64,000 nucleotides of DNA. It comes from Cellvibrio sp. pealriver. Lineage in GTDB: Bacteria > Pseudomonadota > Gammaproteobacteria > Pseudomonadales > Cellvibrionaceae. Of this stretch, positions 49,066 to 58,372 are shown one piece after another (within the stretch, counting starts at the first letter, position 1; each line of letters starts with the position of its first letter). The notes beneath the pieces were generated by a model. It saw only the letters and a list, made by a program, of their open reading frames with translations, did no database searches and had not been told where the DNA came from. The position numbers and the translations under genes are program-made. The DNA lies in contig NZ_KQ236688.1 of the NCBI RefSeq assembly GCF_001183545.1, positions 2,633,149 to 2,697,148 of the forward strand, given 5' to 3'.

Positions 49066-50682
49066 TTAGTTCCAAATTGAACCCAGAACAAAGGCACTCG
49101 CTGATTGCAGTGTCACCTCGGCATCGGCGTTCAGGCTGACGCTGTCATAGGGCGCGGTGGGAAATATCTGGCTGGTAAAAACACGCTCACCGCCATTCAC
49201 AAAAATTTCAATCGATGAACGATCCAACACCACATCCAAATCCACTCGCGTTAACGCACCCGATAGCGCAGCGATTTGTGGCTTGGCAAACCCACTCTCA
49301 AATGCGACCTGACCTGAATCGGCGCGCTGCAACTGCAATTGCTTGCGCTGATTATCAATACTGAACACCACTCGCTCATCGCTATTGCCGATCACCAGAC
49401 TTGCAGTTGTTGCCTGTTGTAAATGAATACTTAATTGGAAACGCTGGCGCATATTTTTCATCGCCAAGGCTTCGCCAACGTTGATGCTTTTAGCGGTGAT
49501 GGGCTTGGTTAGTTTGAGCGGTGTTTGATGCAACTTTTCTATTTCTGCCACCAGGCGCGAATGCACGCGATAATCATCGCCGCGCTTCACCAACACCAAT
49601 TCACGCGGCAAAGTCATGGCTCCGCGCCAGCGGTCAGTTGGGATCTGGTTGGCGTAATTCCAATTATTCATCCAGCCAGCAAACAATGTGCGCGAGTCTG
49701 TCGCAGGCAGGTTTGCCCAAGTGACACCGGCATAATTGTCCGTGCCATGGTCGAGCCATACACCTTTATCCATAACATCCGCAGCCGGGTGCGACGTTAG
49801 ATCGCGCGCAAATTTTTTATCCAGCGTAAAGGTTTTGCCATCAAAATCGCCGACAAAATATTGCGTACCCGATCCACCGTTTGGCGCACCGGGATTAATA
49901 CTCACCAATAGAACGTACTTTTCTTCCGCACTCCCCTCGACACGCATTTTGATAAGATCCGGACACTCCCACACGCCACCGTGTGCGCCAATTTGTTGGC
50001 CGAAATCGCTCAAGTGCTGCCATTTTTTGAGATCTTTGGATGCATAGAAACTGATTCGATCTTTTACTGCCAAGGTCATTAGCCATTGTTTTGAAGCTTC
50101 ATGCCAGGTTACTTTAGGATCGCGGAAATCGGGAATATCCGGGCTTTTTAATACGGGGTTGCCTGCATACTTCGTCCAGCTGCGTCCTTTATCCAAGCTG
50201 TAAGCCAAGCCTTGTGATTGAAAGGTTTTTGCGCCGAGCTTTTCCGCCCAGTGATCGTGGTACGTGAAAATGGCCACCATCGGCGGATTTTTTTTGCTGC
50301 CAAACCCACTGGTGTTATTAAGATCCATTACCGCACTGCCAGAAAAAATAGCGCCGTGATGATCTGGAAATAATGCAATCGGCAAATGCTCCCAATGTAC
50401 CAGATCCTTACTCACCGCATGCCCCCAATGCATAGGCCCCCAGATGGTGCTGTAAGGATTGTGCTGGTAGAAAAAATGATATTCACCCGCGTAATACACC
50501 ATGCCATTAGGATCATTCATCCATTGCTGCACAGGTGAAAAATGGAATTGCGGGCGATACTGTTCCTGATATAAACCGGTTGCAGAACTTGCGCCGCCAG
50601 ACGCAAACGTCTGCGTTAAGCTGCAGGTTAAACCGAATGACAGACCCAAGGTCACACCCAGCACAGAAAGATACCGTTTCAT
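49066..50682 (-). CDS. Secreted GH32 fructan hydrolase (levanase/exo-inulinase type)
   Basis: A 538-residue exported glycoside hydrolase of family 32. The start at 50682 begins a signal peptide (MKRYLSVLGVTLGL) and has AAAGG upstream. The catalytic residues are in place: nucleophile Asp57 in WMNDPNG (54-60), transition-state stabiliser in FRDP (186-189), and acid/base Glu239 in ECPD (239-242). A C-terminal beta-sandwich domain follows (about 375-538). The FYQHNPYSTIWGPMHWGH segment fits exo-acting fructosidases that take fructose from levan or inulin. It is last in the operon behind susC and susD, so it probably feeds them. Exact linkage preference cannot be read from sequence. Confidence 0.92.
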   Translation of the reverse strand: MKRYLSVLGVTLGLSFGLTCSLTQTFASGGASSATGLYQEQYRPQFHFSPVQQWMNDPNGMVYYAGEYHFFYQHNPYSTIWGPMHWGHAVSKDLVHWEHLPIALFPDHHGAIFSGSAVMDLNNTSGFGSKKNPPMVAIFTYHDHWAEKLGAKTFQSQGLAYSLDKGRSWTKYAGNPVLKSPDIPDFRDPKVTWHEASKQWLMTLAVKDRISFYASKDLKKWQHLSDFGQQIGAHGGVWECPDLIKMRVEGSAEEKYVLLVSINPGAPNGGSGTQYFVGDFDGKTFTLDKKFARDLTSHPAADVMDKGVWLDHGTDNYAGVTWANLPATDSRTLFAGWMNNWNYANQIPTDRWRGAMTLPRELVLVKRGDDYRVHSRLVAEIEKLHQTPLKLTKPITAKSINVGEALAMKNMRQRFQLSIHLQQATTASLVIGNSDERVVFSIDNQRKQLQLQRADSGQVAFESGFAKPQIAALSGALTRVDLDVVLDRSSIEIFVNGGERVFTSQIFPTAPYDSVSLNADAEVTLQSASAFVLGSIWN

Positions 50683-50774
50683 AAATTGGCCTTTTACAAG
50701 AAGTAATGATTCAAGCCATGCTGGACATGGGTGATACCCATATCCAGCACAGATTTCACAGACAACAATACGTA

Positions 50775-52496
50775 TCAATAACCCGGCAACTGTTTGTACA
50801 AGCCGCCACTCAAATTAATTTGTTGCTGGGGAATCGGCAGATATTCATCGCGGCCTTTTACAAAAATGGCTTCATCCAAATAGGGTTTACGCAAACGCTC
50901 TACTTCGAGATATTCATCGATTGTTTCTTTCGCCACACCCCAACGCACCAAATCAAAAAAGCGATGCCCTTCTTGCCCCAACTCCAGACGACGCTCCCAG
51001 CGCAACGCGCGACGTGCAGCCGCTTGGTCAGCGAACGCTGGATACAAACCCACTTTATAAATACCCGCATTGTTCAACATGCCGGTACTGTTGGCAGCGC
51101 GGGCACGCAACCGGTTGATAATTGGTAATGCTTCATCCTGACGGCCGAGTTCAATTAGCGCTTCTGCTTTCCAAAGAAGTACATCGGCAAAACGCACCAA
51201 TACCGTATTCAATGAAAACACCGGAAAGGGACCATTCTGCATGCGGCAATCACATTCAGGATGCTCCAATTCCTTCATCGAGATAAAGTTGCCGTAAATC
51301 GCCGGTGCGCGCGCCCATGCATTGGCATTTTCAATCATCAACGCAGTGTCGTATTTAAAAGGCTTACCTTGCATAGCGACAGTGTGATCCAAGCGCGGAT
51401 CGACTGCATCGGTTGCTGTTACGTAGTTGGCAAGGTTAAAACTATCAAACAAAGGCAAACCTGCCGCGCTGGTTTTAAATGCATTGACAAAATTTTCGGT
51501 GGGCACATGGAACCCACAACAGCCAAATCCACCTTGCAAAGGCGCATTTAACGCGCTTGCCCAAGAGCCGCGGCCATCGGGCGATCCATCGTTATGCGAG
51601 CGCTGGATCGCGAAAACAGACTCTTCGCTATTTTCAAACTCATGCATAAAGTTATAGCCAAAATCATCGAGCAGGCCGTAAACATTCGCCGCCTCAATTT
51701 CACTGACCAAATTGACCACTTCAGTTAATTTGGTTTGGTTAATGGCAATGACCGCGTTGGAATCATCCTGCTCATAAGCTTGGAACAACAGGGTTTTGGC
51801 AAGGTAAGCTTTCGCACTGAGCTGATTGGCGCGGCCAATTTCAGGCTGAGTTACCGGTAAAGTAGTTGCCGCAAAACGGAAGTCTGCCGCTATGGCATCC
51901 CACAATTGCTGATCCGTCAAATCCATATTGGATACGGTTTTCACCTGATCGGAATCCATAGTTTCATCGATAAACGGAACGCGTTTGTGATGAATTTTCA
52001 AATCAAAATAAAAAATGGCGCGAATGAATTTTAACTCAGCCTCGCGAATTTTCTTTTTGGGAAAATCCGCTTCAGTGACATTCGCCAGCGCTTTCAGCGC
52101 GGTGTTTGCACGCGAAATTCCAGTGTAATTGCGCACCCATTTTTTATTATTGAGATCAATAAAATCCGGCGGATAGGATTCCATATCCGGAATAATGGCC
52201 GAATAGACTGACATAGCGTGATAGGCAAAAATATCGCCCGGCCCATTGCCGCCTTTGTGTGCATCACCCGCGCGCAGATCACCTGTTGGCCACCAGAAAT
52301 TCGGCGCGGTGTAGTGATCATTGCCCAAATAGGAATACGCCGCCGTCACCAAGCCTTCAAGATTTTCATTGCTGGAAATTTGCTCTTCAGTCAATGTGCC
52401 TTTTTGGTCTTTACTCAAATCTTCTTTACAGGCAGTTAGGCCGCCGATCAATAAAGCAGCCATTAATACGCTTAACAATTGTTTGGTTTTCATCAT
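50775..52496 (-). CDS. SusD/RagB-type glycan-binding lipoprotein
   Basis: A 573-residue surface lipoprotein. The lipobox LTAC is at residues 20-23, and the SusD TPR-rich scaffold is recognisable by ELKFIRAIFYFDL, QLSAKAYLAKTLLFQAY, the LVRFADVLLWKAEALIELG helix and ALRWERRLELGQEGHRFFDLVRWG near the end. SusD proteins sit as a lid on a SusC channel and bind glycans. They are a hallmark of Bacteroidota and unusual in gammaproteobacteria. The gene lies 44 bp after susC and 92 bp before the GH32 gene. The ligand is inferred to be fructan from the neighbours. AGGA lies five bases before the first ATG; the next codon is also ATG. Confidence 0.93.
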   Translation of the reverse strand: MMKTKQLLSVLMAALLIGGLTACKEDLSKDQKGTLTEEQISSNENLEGLVTAAYSYLGNDHYTAPNFWWPTGDLRAGDAHKGGNGPGDIFAYHAMSVYSAIIPDMESYPPDFIDLNNKKWVRNYTGISRANTALKALANVTEADFPKKKIREAELKFIRAIFYFDLKIHHKRVPFIDETMDSDQVKTVSNMDLTDQQLWDAIAADFRFAATTLPVTQPEIGRANQLSAKAYLAKTLLFQAYEQDDSNAVIAINQTKLTEVVNLVSEIEAANVYGLLDDFGYNFMHEFENSEESVFAIQRSHNDGSPDGRGSWASALNAPLQGGFGCCGFHVPTENFVNAFKTSAAGLPLFDSFNLANYVTATDAVDPRLDHTVAMQGKPFKYDTALMIENANAWARAPAIYGNFISMKELEHPECDCRMQNGPFPVFSLNTVLVRFADVLLWKAEALIELGRQDEALPIINRLRARAANSTGMLNNAGIYKVGLYPAFADQAAARRALRWERRLELGQEGHRFFDLVRWGVAKETIDEYLEVERLRKPYLDEAIFVKGRDEYLPIPQQQINLSGGLYKQLPGY

Positions 52497-52540
52497 CGAT
52501 ATCCTGTGAATTCTCGCTGTTGTTATTTATCGATCAAGGA

Positions 52541-55522
52541 TTAAAAATTCATCTCGACACCCAGAGTGACTCGACGCGGATTGGGGAACACGCCATTAGG
52601 TGCTTCCGGGTCCTGACTGAGCGTACTGCTGGGAACGATAGTGATCAGGTTTTCACCGCTGAGATAAACACGCGCCCGTTCAAAACCGATGTTTTCAAAG
52701 GTGTAACCAACCGAGAGGTTGCGCAGTTTCAGATAAGTGGCCGACTCCCAATAAAAACTGGATTCGCGCCCTTCGTTATTGCGGTCTACCAAGGTGAGTG
52801 CGGGCACATTGGTGTCAGTATTTTGTGGAGTCCAGGCATCGAGCGTGCGGTCACCGTAATTGGAGCCGATATTCAGCGAGGTAAAATCAGTGAACAAACG
52901 CCATTGGTTTTTAATGTACCCGCCATGTACGCCTTGCCAGAACATATTAAAGTCCCACTGCTTGTAAGTGACTTTAACATTCAGGCCGTAAATAAAATCA
53001 GGATCTGTCGTTGCGAAAAAATCCTGATCCTGATCATTGATAACACCATCGCCGTTCAAATCTTTGTAGCGAATGCGCCCAAGACCCGCGCCCGATTGGG
53101 TGGCGTGTGCATCTATCTCTGCCTGATTCTGGAATAAACCATCGGCCACATAACCATACACAGTGTTGATGGATTCACCGAGAATCGTTTTATCGCGGCC
53201 ATTGCCACCAAATGAATTAACAACCGCAGCAGGTAAATCGACAACCTCATTTTTTACCGCAGAAATATTGCCGGTGATGTCTACACCGAACACACCAAGT
53301 TGCGCCACTTCAAATTCATCGACATAACCCAACATTAATTCCACACCGCTGTTATCAATGGTGCCGCCGTTAACAATCATTTGCGCACCTTCACCTTCGG
53401 TGGCCAATGGCTGGGTTGTTGTCAAAATATCTTCCGTGCGCTTTTTAAACCAATCGACGCTGCCATAAACACGGCGATCCCACAAATCAAAATCCACACC
53501 AAAGTTTGTCTGGGTTGAGGTTTCCCATTTCAAATCAGGATTGCCGGTTTGGATTTTGGCAAAACCGGAAGGCAATGTGCCTTGGTCTGCACCATATAAA
53601 TCGTAAGCAGTGCCTTCATCTTGCAAGGTAGTGAACAGCGACTGGGTGGCGTAACGCGATTCATAAATCGTAGCAATTGCGCGGGTGTTAATTTCCTGGT
53701 TGCCGTTTTGGCCCCAGCTCGCGCGCAATTTCAACTCATCAATTGCATCGATATTAAAAAAAGTTTCGTCGCTGATCCGCCAACCTACCGATGCTGAAGG
53801 GAAATCACCCCACTGATTGTTTTCACCAAAACGCGAAGAACCATCGCGACGCACAGTAACAGACGCGAGATATTTTCCATCGTAGTTATAATCGACTTTG
53901 CCGAAGTAGGATTTCAAAATCCATTCATTGCCCGAACCGGTCACTGCCACACCGCTGGAACCTTGCGACAAAAATGCATAATCACGATCTTGCGACGCAA
54001 AACCGGAAGCAGTGCCGCTAAACGCTTCACTTTCAAAATCAATCGTCTCGGTACCAATCAAAGTATCAAAATGATGTGCATCCGCGAGCGTGAATTTGTA
54101 TTGCGCTGTGTTAGACCACACAGTGCTGAGATTCCAATCGTCGGTCACTGTTAAACGATCACTAAACTGCAAACTGCCTGCGGTAAATTTTTTAGTGAAA
54201 TTGCGGAATTTGAATTGCCCGTAATTAACACCGTAACTGCTGCGCAAGGTCAGGTCGTCAATTGGGGTCACTTCAACGTACACATTGCCCAATACTTTAT
54301 TAAAGCGGCTGACATTGTCACGGTTCATTTCAATAATGCGCACCGGATTGTCGCGGTCGGTAATGCCCGCTGTCGGCCCGCCCCAACCTTCACCATCTTC
54401 TGTGCGCACCGGCACAATCGATTGCTGCTCTATAGCAAGGCCGAGAATATTGCCCGCTAAATCATTGACCAGATTTTGCTCCTGATTGGTAATGGTCAGG
54501 TTCTCACCAATTTTGACTTTGCCGTCGGCAAATAAATGCTCCGAATTCAGGCGTGCACTGATACGCTCAAATGCCGAACTATCCACAACGCCTTCGCGCT
54601 TCAAATAACCGAGCGATGCATAGGCCGATGTATCGTCATCGGCACTGGATAAACCTATGTGCACATCTTCGGAGGTTGATGAACGGGTGACCAAATCAAA
54701 CCAATTGGTATCTGCCGGGCGCATGGTTTTTGCGCCGTCAATATAAGTGGGCAGGATCACTGAATAGAGTTGCGGATTTTCATAATCACCATTCCAGTCA
54801 TAGGAATAAAGCGGGCTGGCATTATTGGGATTGGAGCCGTCATTCACTGCTGCGCGCCATACGGCTTCGCCGCGCTGTTGGGTGTTGAGCGGATTCAGAT
54901 CGTAATCAAAATTTTCTGTTGTATGGTTGACCTTCACATCCAAATGCGTGCCTTCACGGCCTTTTTTGGTGGTCACAATAATGACCCCGTTAGCCGCGCG
55001 CGAACCGTAAATACTGGCCGATGCTGCATCGCGCAATACCGCTATGGATTCAATATCGTGGGAATTAAGCTCATGCATGCCCGAATTGGTCGGCACACCA
55101 TCAATCACATAAAGTGGATCGTTGTAACCCAGCACCCCCAAACCCTGGCCGCGAATGCGCACCGTTGCGTTTGAACTGGGGCTACCATTGGTAAGGATCT
55201 GCACACCGGGGATACGGCCTTGCAAATTTTGCATGATATTGCCGGACGGTTTGCTGCTCACTTCATCCAAATTGACAGCAGCAACCGCGCCGGTGATGTC
55301 TTCTTTTTTGGCAGTGCTGTAACCCACCACCATCACTTCTTCTATCTGGCTCTCTCCTGCCTCTCCCGCGGTATTTGCTTGCGCATCGAGCGCTTTTTCT
55401 GCTGCAGGCGCAACCTCAGTACTGACGATCTCCTCCTCGCTTTGCGCTTGCGCAGCCGATGCCATCACCGCCGAATGTACCGCACAAAAAACGGCACTTA
55501 GCACAAATTGTTTTTTATTCAT
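52541..55522 (-). CDS. SusC/RagA-type TonB-dependent glycan transporter
   Basis: A 993-residue outer-membrane transporter of the SusC class: EEVMVVGYSTAKKEDITGAV, the plug with NIMQNLQGRIPGVQI, YVIDGVPTNSG, and ASIYGSRAANGVIIVTTKKG are diagnostic. Bacteroidota SusC proteins normally carry a carboxypeptidase-D-like N-terminal domain; here it is missing and replaced by a short acidic low-complexity stretch after a signal peptide ending in AQAQ. The start at 55522 follows GAGG by ten bases. It heads the susC-susD-GH32 operon and is divergent from fructokinase. It is expected to import fructo-oligosaccharides with SusD. The C-terminus (RRVTLGVEMNF) ends in the required Phe. Confidence 0.94.
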   Translation of the reverse strand: MNKKQFVLSAVFCAVHSAVMASAAQAQSEEEIVSTEVAPAAEKALDAQANTAGEAGESQIEEVMVVGYSTAKKEDITGAVAAVNLDEVSSKPSGNIMQNLQGRIPGVQILTNGSPSSNATVRIRGQGLGVLGYNDPLYVIDGVPTNSGMHELNSHDIESIAVLRDAASASIYGSRAANGVIIVTTKKGREGTHLDVKVNHTTENFDYDLNPLNTQQRGEAVWRAAVNDGSNPNNASPLYSYDWNGDYENPQLYSVILPTYIDGAKTMRPADTNWFDLVTRSSTSEDVHIGLSSADDDTSAYASLGYLKREGVVDSSAFERISARLNSEHLFADGKVKIGENLTITNQEQNLVNDLAGNILGLAIEQQSIVPVRTEDGEGWGGPTAGITDRDNPVRIIEMNRDNVSRFNKVLGNVYVEVTPIDDLTLRSSYGVNYGQFKFRNFTKKFTAGSLQFSDRLTVTDDWNLSTVWSNTAQYKFTLADAHHFDTLIGTETIDFESEAFSGTASGFASQDRDYAFLSQGSSGVAVTGSGNEWILKSYFGKVDYNYDGKYLASVTVRRDGSSRFGENNQWGDFPSASVGWRISDETFFNIDAIDELKLRASWGQNGNQEINTRAIATIYESRYATQSLFTTLQDEGTAYDLYGADQGTLPSGFAKIQTGNPDLKWETSTQTNFGVDFDLWDRRVYGSVDWFKKRTEDILTTTQPLATEGEGAQMIVNGGTIDNSGVELMLGYVDEFEVAQLGVFGVDITGNISAVKNEVVDLPAAVVNSFGGNGRDKTILGESINTVYGYVADGLFQNQAEIDAHATQSGAGLGRIRYKDLNGDGVINDQDQDFFATTDPDFIYGLNVKVTYKQWDFNMFWQGVHGGYIKNQWRLFTDFTSLNIGSNYGDRTLDAWTPQNTDTNVPALTLVDRNNEGRESSFYWESATYLKLRNLSVGYTFENIGFERARVYLSGENLITIVPSSTLSQDPEAPNGVFPNPRRVTLGVEMNF

Positions 55523-55942
55523 GATCACGATGCCTCGTTGATTATTTTTTAATAGTTATTTTTCAAGCGTTAAATTATTCGCTCCAGACAAATATATAAC
55601 ACTGATTAACTTAATTAAAGATTAATTCGCTATAAAAATACCAAACAACGACCTATTACCGGCAAACACCCATAAAATAAAATACTAACTTATTGATTTT
55701 TATCAATTAAAATAAACCAAAATGAATAATCACAAAAAATAAAAATTTATTACATTGATTTACTTATAAAACTAAATAACAATAGATAAAACATATAAAA
55801 AGAATATTTTTTGTGTTTAAAAACTGAAATTTTGTTACCAGTTTTCACTAAAAAATGAATTGTGTTACCGATTAACACAATACAAACACATAAGTTCACT
55901 TTTTAAAAATGCAGCGTTTCTAGTTTCGCAGAGGAAAAAATA
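55523..55942. promoter_or_regulatory. Divergent control region of the fructan locus
   Basis: This 420-bp region is very AT-rich, lies between susC and fructokinase, and contains no gene. A strong inverted repeat is at 55859-55881, listed separately. A further TGTTACC copy lies 30 bp upstream of the one inside that repeat, at 55833-55839. Bidirectional promoters are expected here. Confidence 0.55.
55859..55881. promoter_or_regulatory. Candidate operator for the ROK regulator
   Basis: Perfect 9-base arms ATTGTGTTA and TAACACAAT are separated by CCGAT. The repeat lies 62 bp before the fructokinase start codon. A related TTACCGA, followed by a similar ACACAAT, occurs at 62822-62840 upstream of the second fructan-hydrolase gene. 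Assignment to the nearby ROK protein is inference. Confidence 0.5.
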
Positions 55943-56878
55943 ATGATTGCGGTGATTGGCGAGAACATTGTTGATTTATTGATGCAAGCCGATGGCAGTT
56001 TTAAACCCCATCTGGGAGGCTCACCTTTTAATGTGGCAATTGGCATTGGCAGACAATTAATTCCCTGCGCTTATTTAACGCCAGTATCCGAGGATGTGTT
56101 TGGTGTGCAGTTTGTGGATTATTTAGCAACAAATGATGTGCACTACGCTGCTGGTCGCCGCTCGCCTCTGCCATCGTCAATTGCATTGGTAACGCTGGAT
56201 CACAGTGGCCATCCGCACTACAGCATTTATCGCCATCACATTGCCGACCGCGACACCACCGCCGCACAATTGATTCACGTACTACCCGATACCACCCGGA
56301 TTCTGCACACAGGCTCACTCGCACTGGAGCCGCAAGATCTGCCAGCCATTATTGAAGTACTTAACCATGCTAAAAAGCGCGGGATAAAAATCAGCGTGGA
56401 CATTAATGTCCGGTTGCAATTTGTTTCCGATGTGCGCGCTTATATTGATGGCCTGCAGCAAATTATTCCGCTGTGCGATTATCTGAAAGCCAGCGATGAA
56501 GATCTGGCGATGCTCTACCCCGGCCATAGCGAAGCGCAGGCCATCAACATTATCCGCGAGCAGCTGGACAATTCCCTGCTTGCTTATACCAAAGGCGATA
56601 AGGGTGCTCGCCTGATAACAAATTCGCTCGACATCAGCACCCCCGTTATTACCCCCAGCACAATAGGTGACACGGTCGGCGCAGGCGATACTTTCTACGC
56701 TTGTTTGCTGGCGTATTTGCATGAATTTAATCTGGACAGCTGCGACAACAGCCAGCTGGATTACAAGGACCTTCACAGCGCATTGATACGCGCGGCTACC
56801 GCAGCGAGCATTAATGTCTCACGTCATGGTTGCCTGCCACCCACCCGCAGCGAACTCCTGCTCGCACTAGGCCACTAA
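55943..56878 (+). CDS. Fructokinase, PfkB family
   Basis: A 311-residue sugar kinase that phosphorylates fructose to fructose 6-phosphate using ATP. Signature 1 is at the GGSPFNVAIGIGR segment (residues 25-37) and signature 2 is DTVGAGDTF (243-251) with catalytic Asp249. The substrate is inferred from the GH32 and SusCD neighbours; ribokinase or other PfkB substrates cannot be excluded by motif alone. GAGG precedes the ATG. It is the first plus-strand gene from the divergent control region, followed by the ROK regulator 168 bp later. A weak hairpin (56924-56940) lies between them. Confidence 0.9.
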   Translation: MIAVIGENIVDLLMQADGSFKPHLGGSPFNVAIGIGRQLIPCAYLTPVSEDVFGVQFVDYLATNDVHYAAGRRSPLPSSIALVTLDHSGHPHYSIYRHHIADRDTTAAQLIHVLPDTTRILHTGSLALEPQDLPAIIEVLNHAKKRGIKISVDINVRLQFVSDVRAYIDGLQQIIPLCDYLKASDEDLAMLYPGHSEAQAINIIREQLDNSLLAYTKGDKGARLITNSLDISTPVITPSTIGDTVGAGDTFYACLLAYLHEFNLDSCDNSQLDYKDLHSALIRAATAASINVSRHGCLPPTRSELLLALGH

Positions 56879-57046
56879 TGATCCGCTGATAAAACAGCGC
56901 AGCAAAAACGGAGCATTGAATATGCCGCCCAACTGGCGGCTTGCACATCATAGGGTTATCATCACACCCGTTTTATCCTGCACTTAATTTATTAATTTCA
57001 TATTCATGTTTTTTATTGCCCACAAACAACTTGCAAGTAACCAACC

Positions 57047-58267
57047 ATGAGTCAAGGCAGTAATTCTTCCACCCTCCGCCAATACAACGAACGCGTTGTC
57101 ATTTCCGCATTGCGCAAAGCCGGTGCAGCATCCAAAGCCGATTTATCGCGCTTGATGGGATTAACACTGCCCGCACTCACGCGCATTGTGGACGATCTGG
57201 AACAGCGTGGTTTGATTGAAAAATCCGGGCGGCGCAGCCAGGGTGTTGGCCAACCTTCGCACCTTTATCAAATAAATGATGATGGACTCTATTCGGTGGG
57301 CATTAAATTAGGCAGGCAAAATATTGAATTTGTGCTGGCCAATTTTGCAGGTCACTTGCTGGCAAAATCTACCGCCGATTACAGCTCACCAACGCCATCA
57401 GATTTGTTGTCCATTATCGAGCAGGGCGTTGCGCACATGGTTAGCCAATTGGATGCCGCCGCGCGCACACGTTTCGTGGGTGTCGGCATTGCCATGCCCT
57501 GGTTTATTGGAAAATGGGCCGAGCATAACGAAATGAGCGATGAAGTCGCGGCGCAATGGGCCGCCGTCGATTTTGCCAAAGAATTGGAAGCGCGAATTGA
57601 TTACCCTATTTTCTTTGAAAATGATTGCTCGGCTGCAGCCGCGGCTGAATTGTATTTCGGTAAAGGCAAACCCTACGAACATTTTTTATATATTTACATC
57701 GGTAGCTTTGTCGGCGGCGGTTTGGTGTTGAATGGCGACCTTGAGCGCGGTATTCACAGCAATGCTGCATGCCTTGCCACTATTCCAGTCCCTTGCTCAT
57801 CACTTGATAGCCGCGCACGCGAACAAAAATGGGACACACTGATAAACCGCGCTTCCATTTCCACACTGATCGCTCATTTAAATTTCCACCAGGTTGCTAT
57901 CAATCACATTTCAGAATTGGCATTAGTCATTGATGAGAACCGCTCACTGGTACACGACTGGATGGTGGATTGCGCCGACAGTTTAGTACACACAATTCTC
58001 TGCAGCATCGGCTTCCTGGATTTGGAAGCCGTCATTATCGATTCAGAATTACCGAACTATTTGCTCAGTGAATTAGTCAGTATGGTTCGTCGCCGTCTGA
58101 CGTCTATGCAACAACAAAATTTATTCATCCCTCAATTACAACAGGGGAGTCTGGGTGAAAATGCGATTGCAATTGGTGGAGCCATTTTGCCGCTGTATTC
58201 ACACTTTGCCCCGGACAAAACGGTGCTGCTAAAAGGTGGCGTTCCTGATCGATTATCGAACCACTAA
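57047..58267 (+). CDS. ROK-family transcriptional regulator
   Basis: A 406-residue repressor-type protein. The N-terminal winged helix-turn-helix covers about residues 10-75 (VVISALRKAGAASKADLSRLMGLTLPALTRIVDDLEQRGLI). The ROK sugar-kinase-like domain follows, with FFENDCSAAAAAELYFG and the glycine-rich FVGGGLVLNG. The usual ROK zinc motif CGxxGCxE is not seen; the equivalent region is SNAACLATIP, so metal binding and kinase activity are doubtful. It most likely senses fructose or a fructose phosphate and controls the flanking fructan genes. It lies downstream of fructokinase on the same strand, and a strong terminator follows. Confidence 0.9.
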   Translation: MSQGSNSSTLRQYNERVVISALRKAGAASKADLSRLMGLTLPALTRIVDDLEQRGLIEKSGRRSQGVGQPSHLYQINDDGLYSVGIKLGRQNIEFVLANFAGHLLAKSTADYSSPTPSDLLSIIEQGVAHMVSQLDAAARTRFVGVGIAMPWFIGKWAEHNEMSDEVAAQWAAVDFAKELEARIDYPIFFENDCSAAAAAELYFGKGKPYEHFLYIYIGSFVGGGLVLNGDLERGIHSNAACLATIPVPCSSLDSRAREQKWDTLINRASISTLIAHLNFHQVAINHISELALVIDENRSLVHDWMVDCADSLVHTILCSIGFLDLEAVIIDSELPNYLLSELVSMVRRRLTSMQQQNLFIPQLQQGSLGENAIAIGGAILPLYSHFAPDKTVLLKGGVPDRLSNH

Positions 58268-58302
58268 CATCCAGTAACACATTTTTTATTATCGATACCT
58301 AT

Positions 58303-58332
58303 AAAAAAGCGGCTTATTTCAGCCGCTTTTTT
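58303..58332. terminator. Bidirectional terminator between convergent genes
   Basis: AAAAAAGCGGCT and AGCCGCTTTTTT form a perfect 12-bp stem with a six-base loop. It lies 35 bp past the ROK gene and 40 bp past the convergent sugar-porter gene. Confidence 0.93.
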
Positions 58333-58372
58333 ATTTCATTGCTCTTTTTTATTTGATTGTTCCCGTAAAAAC

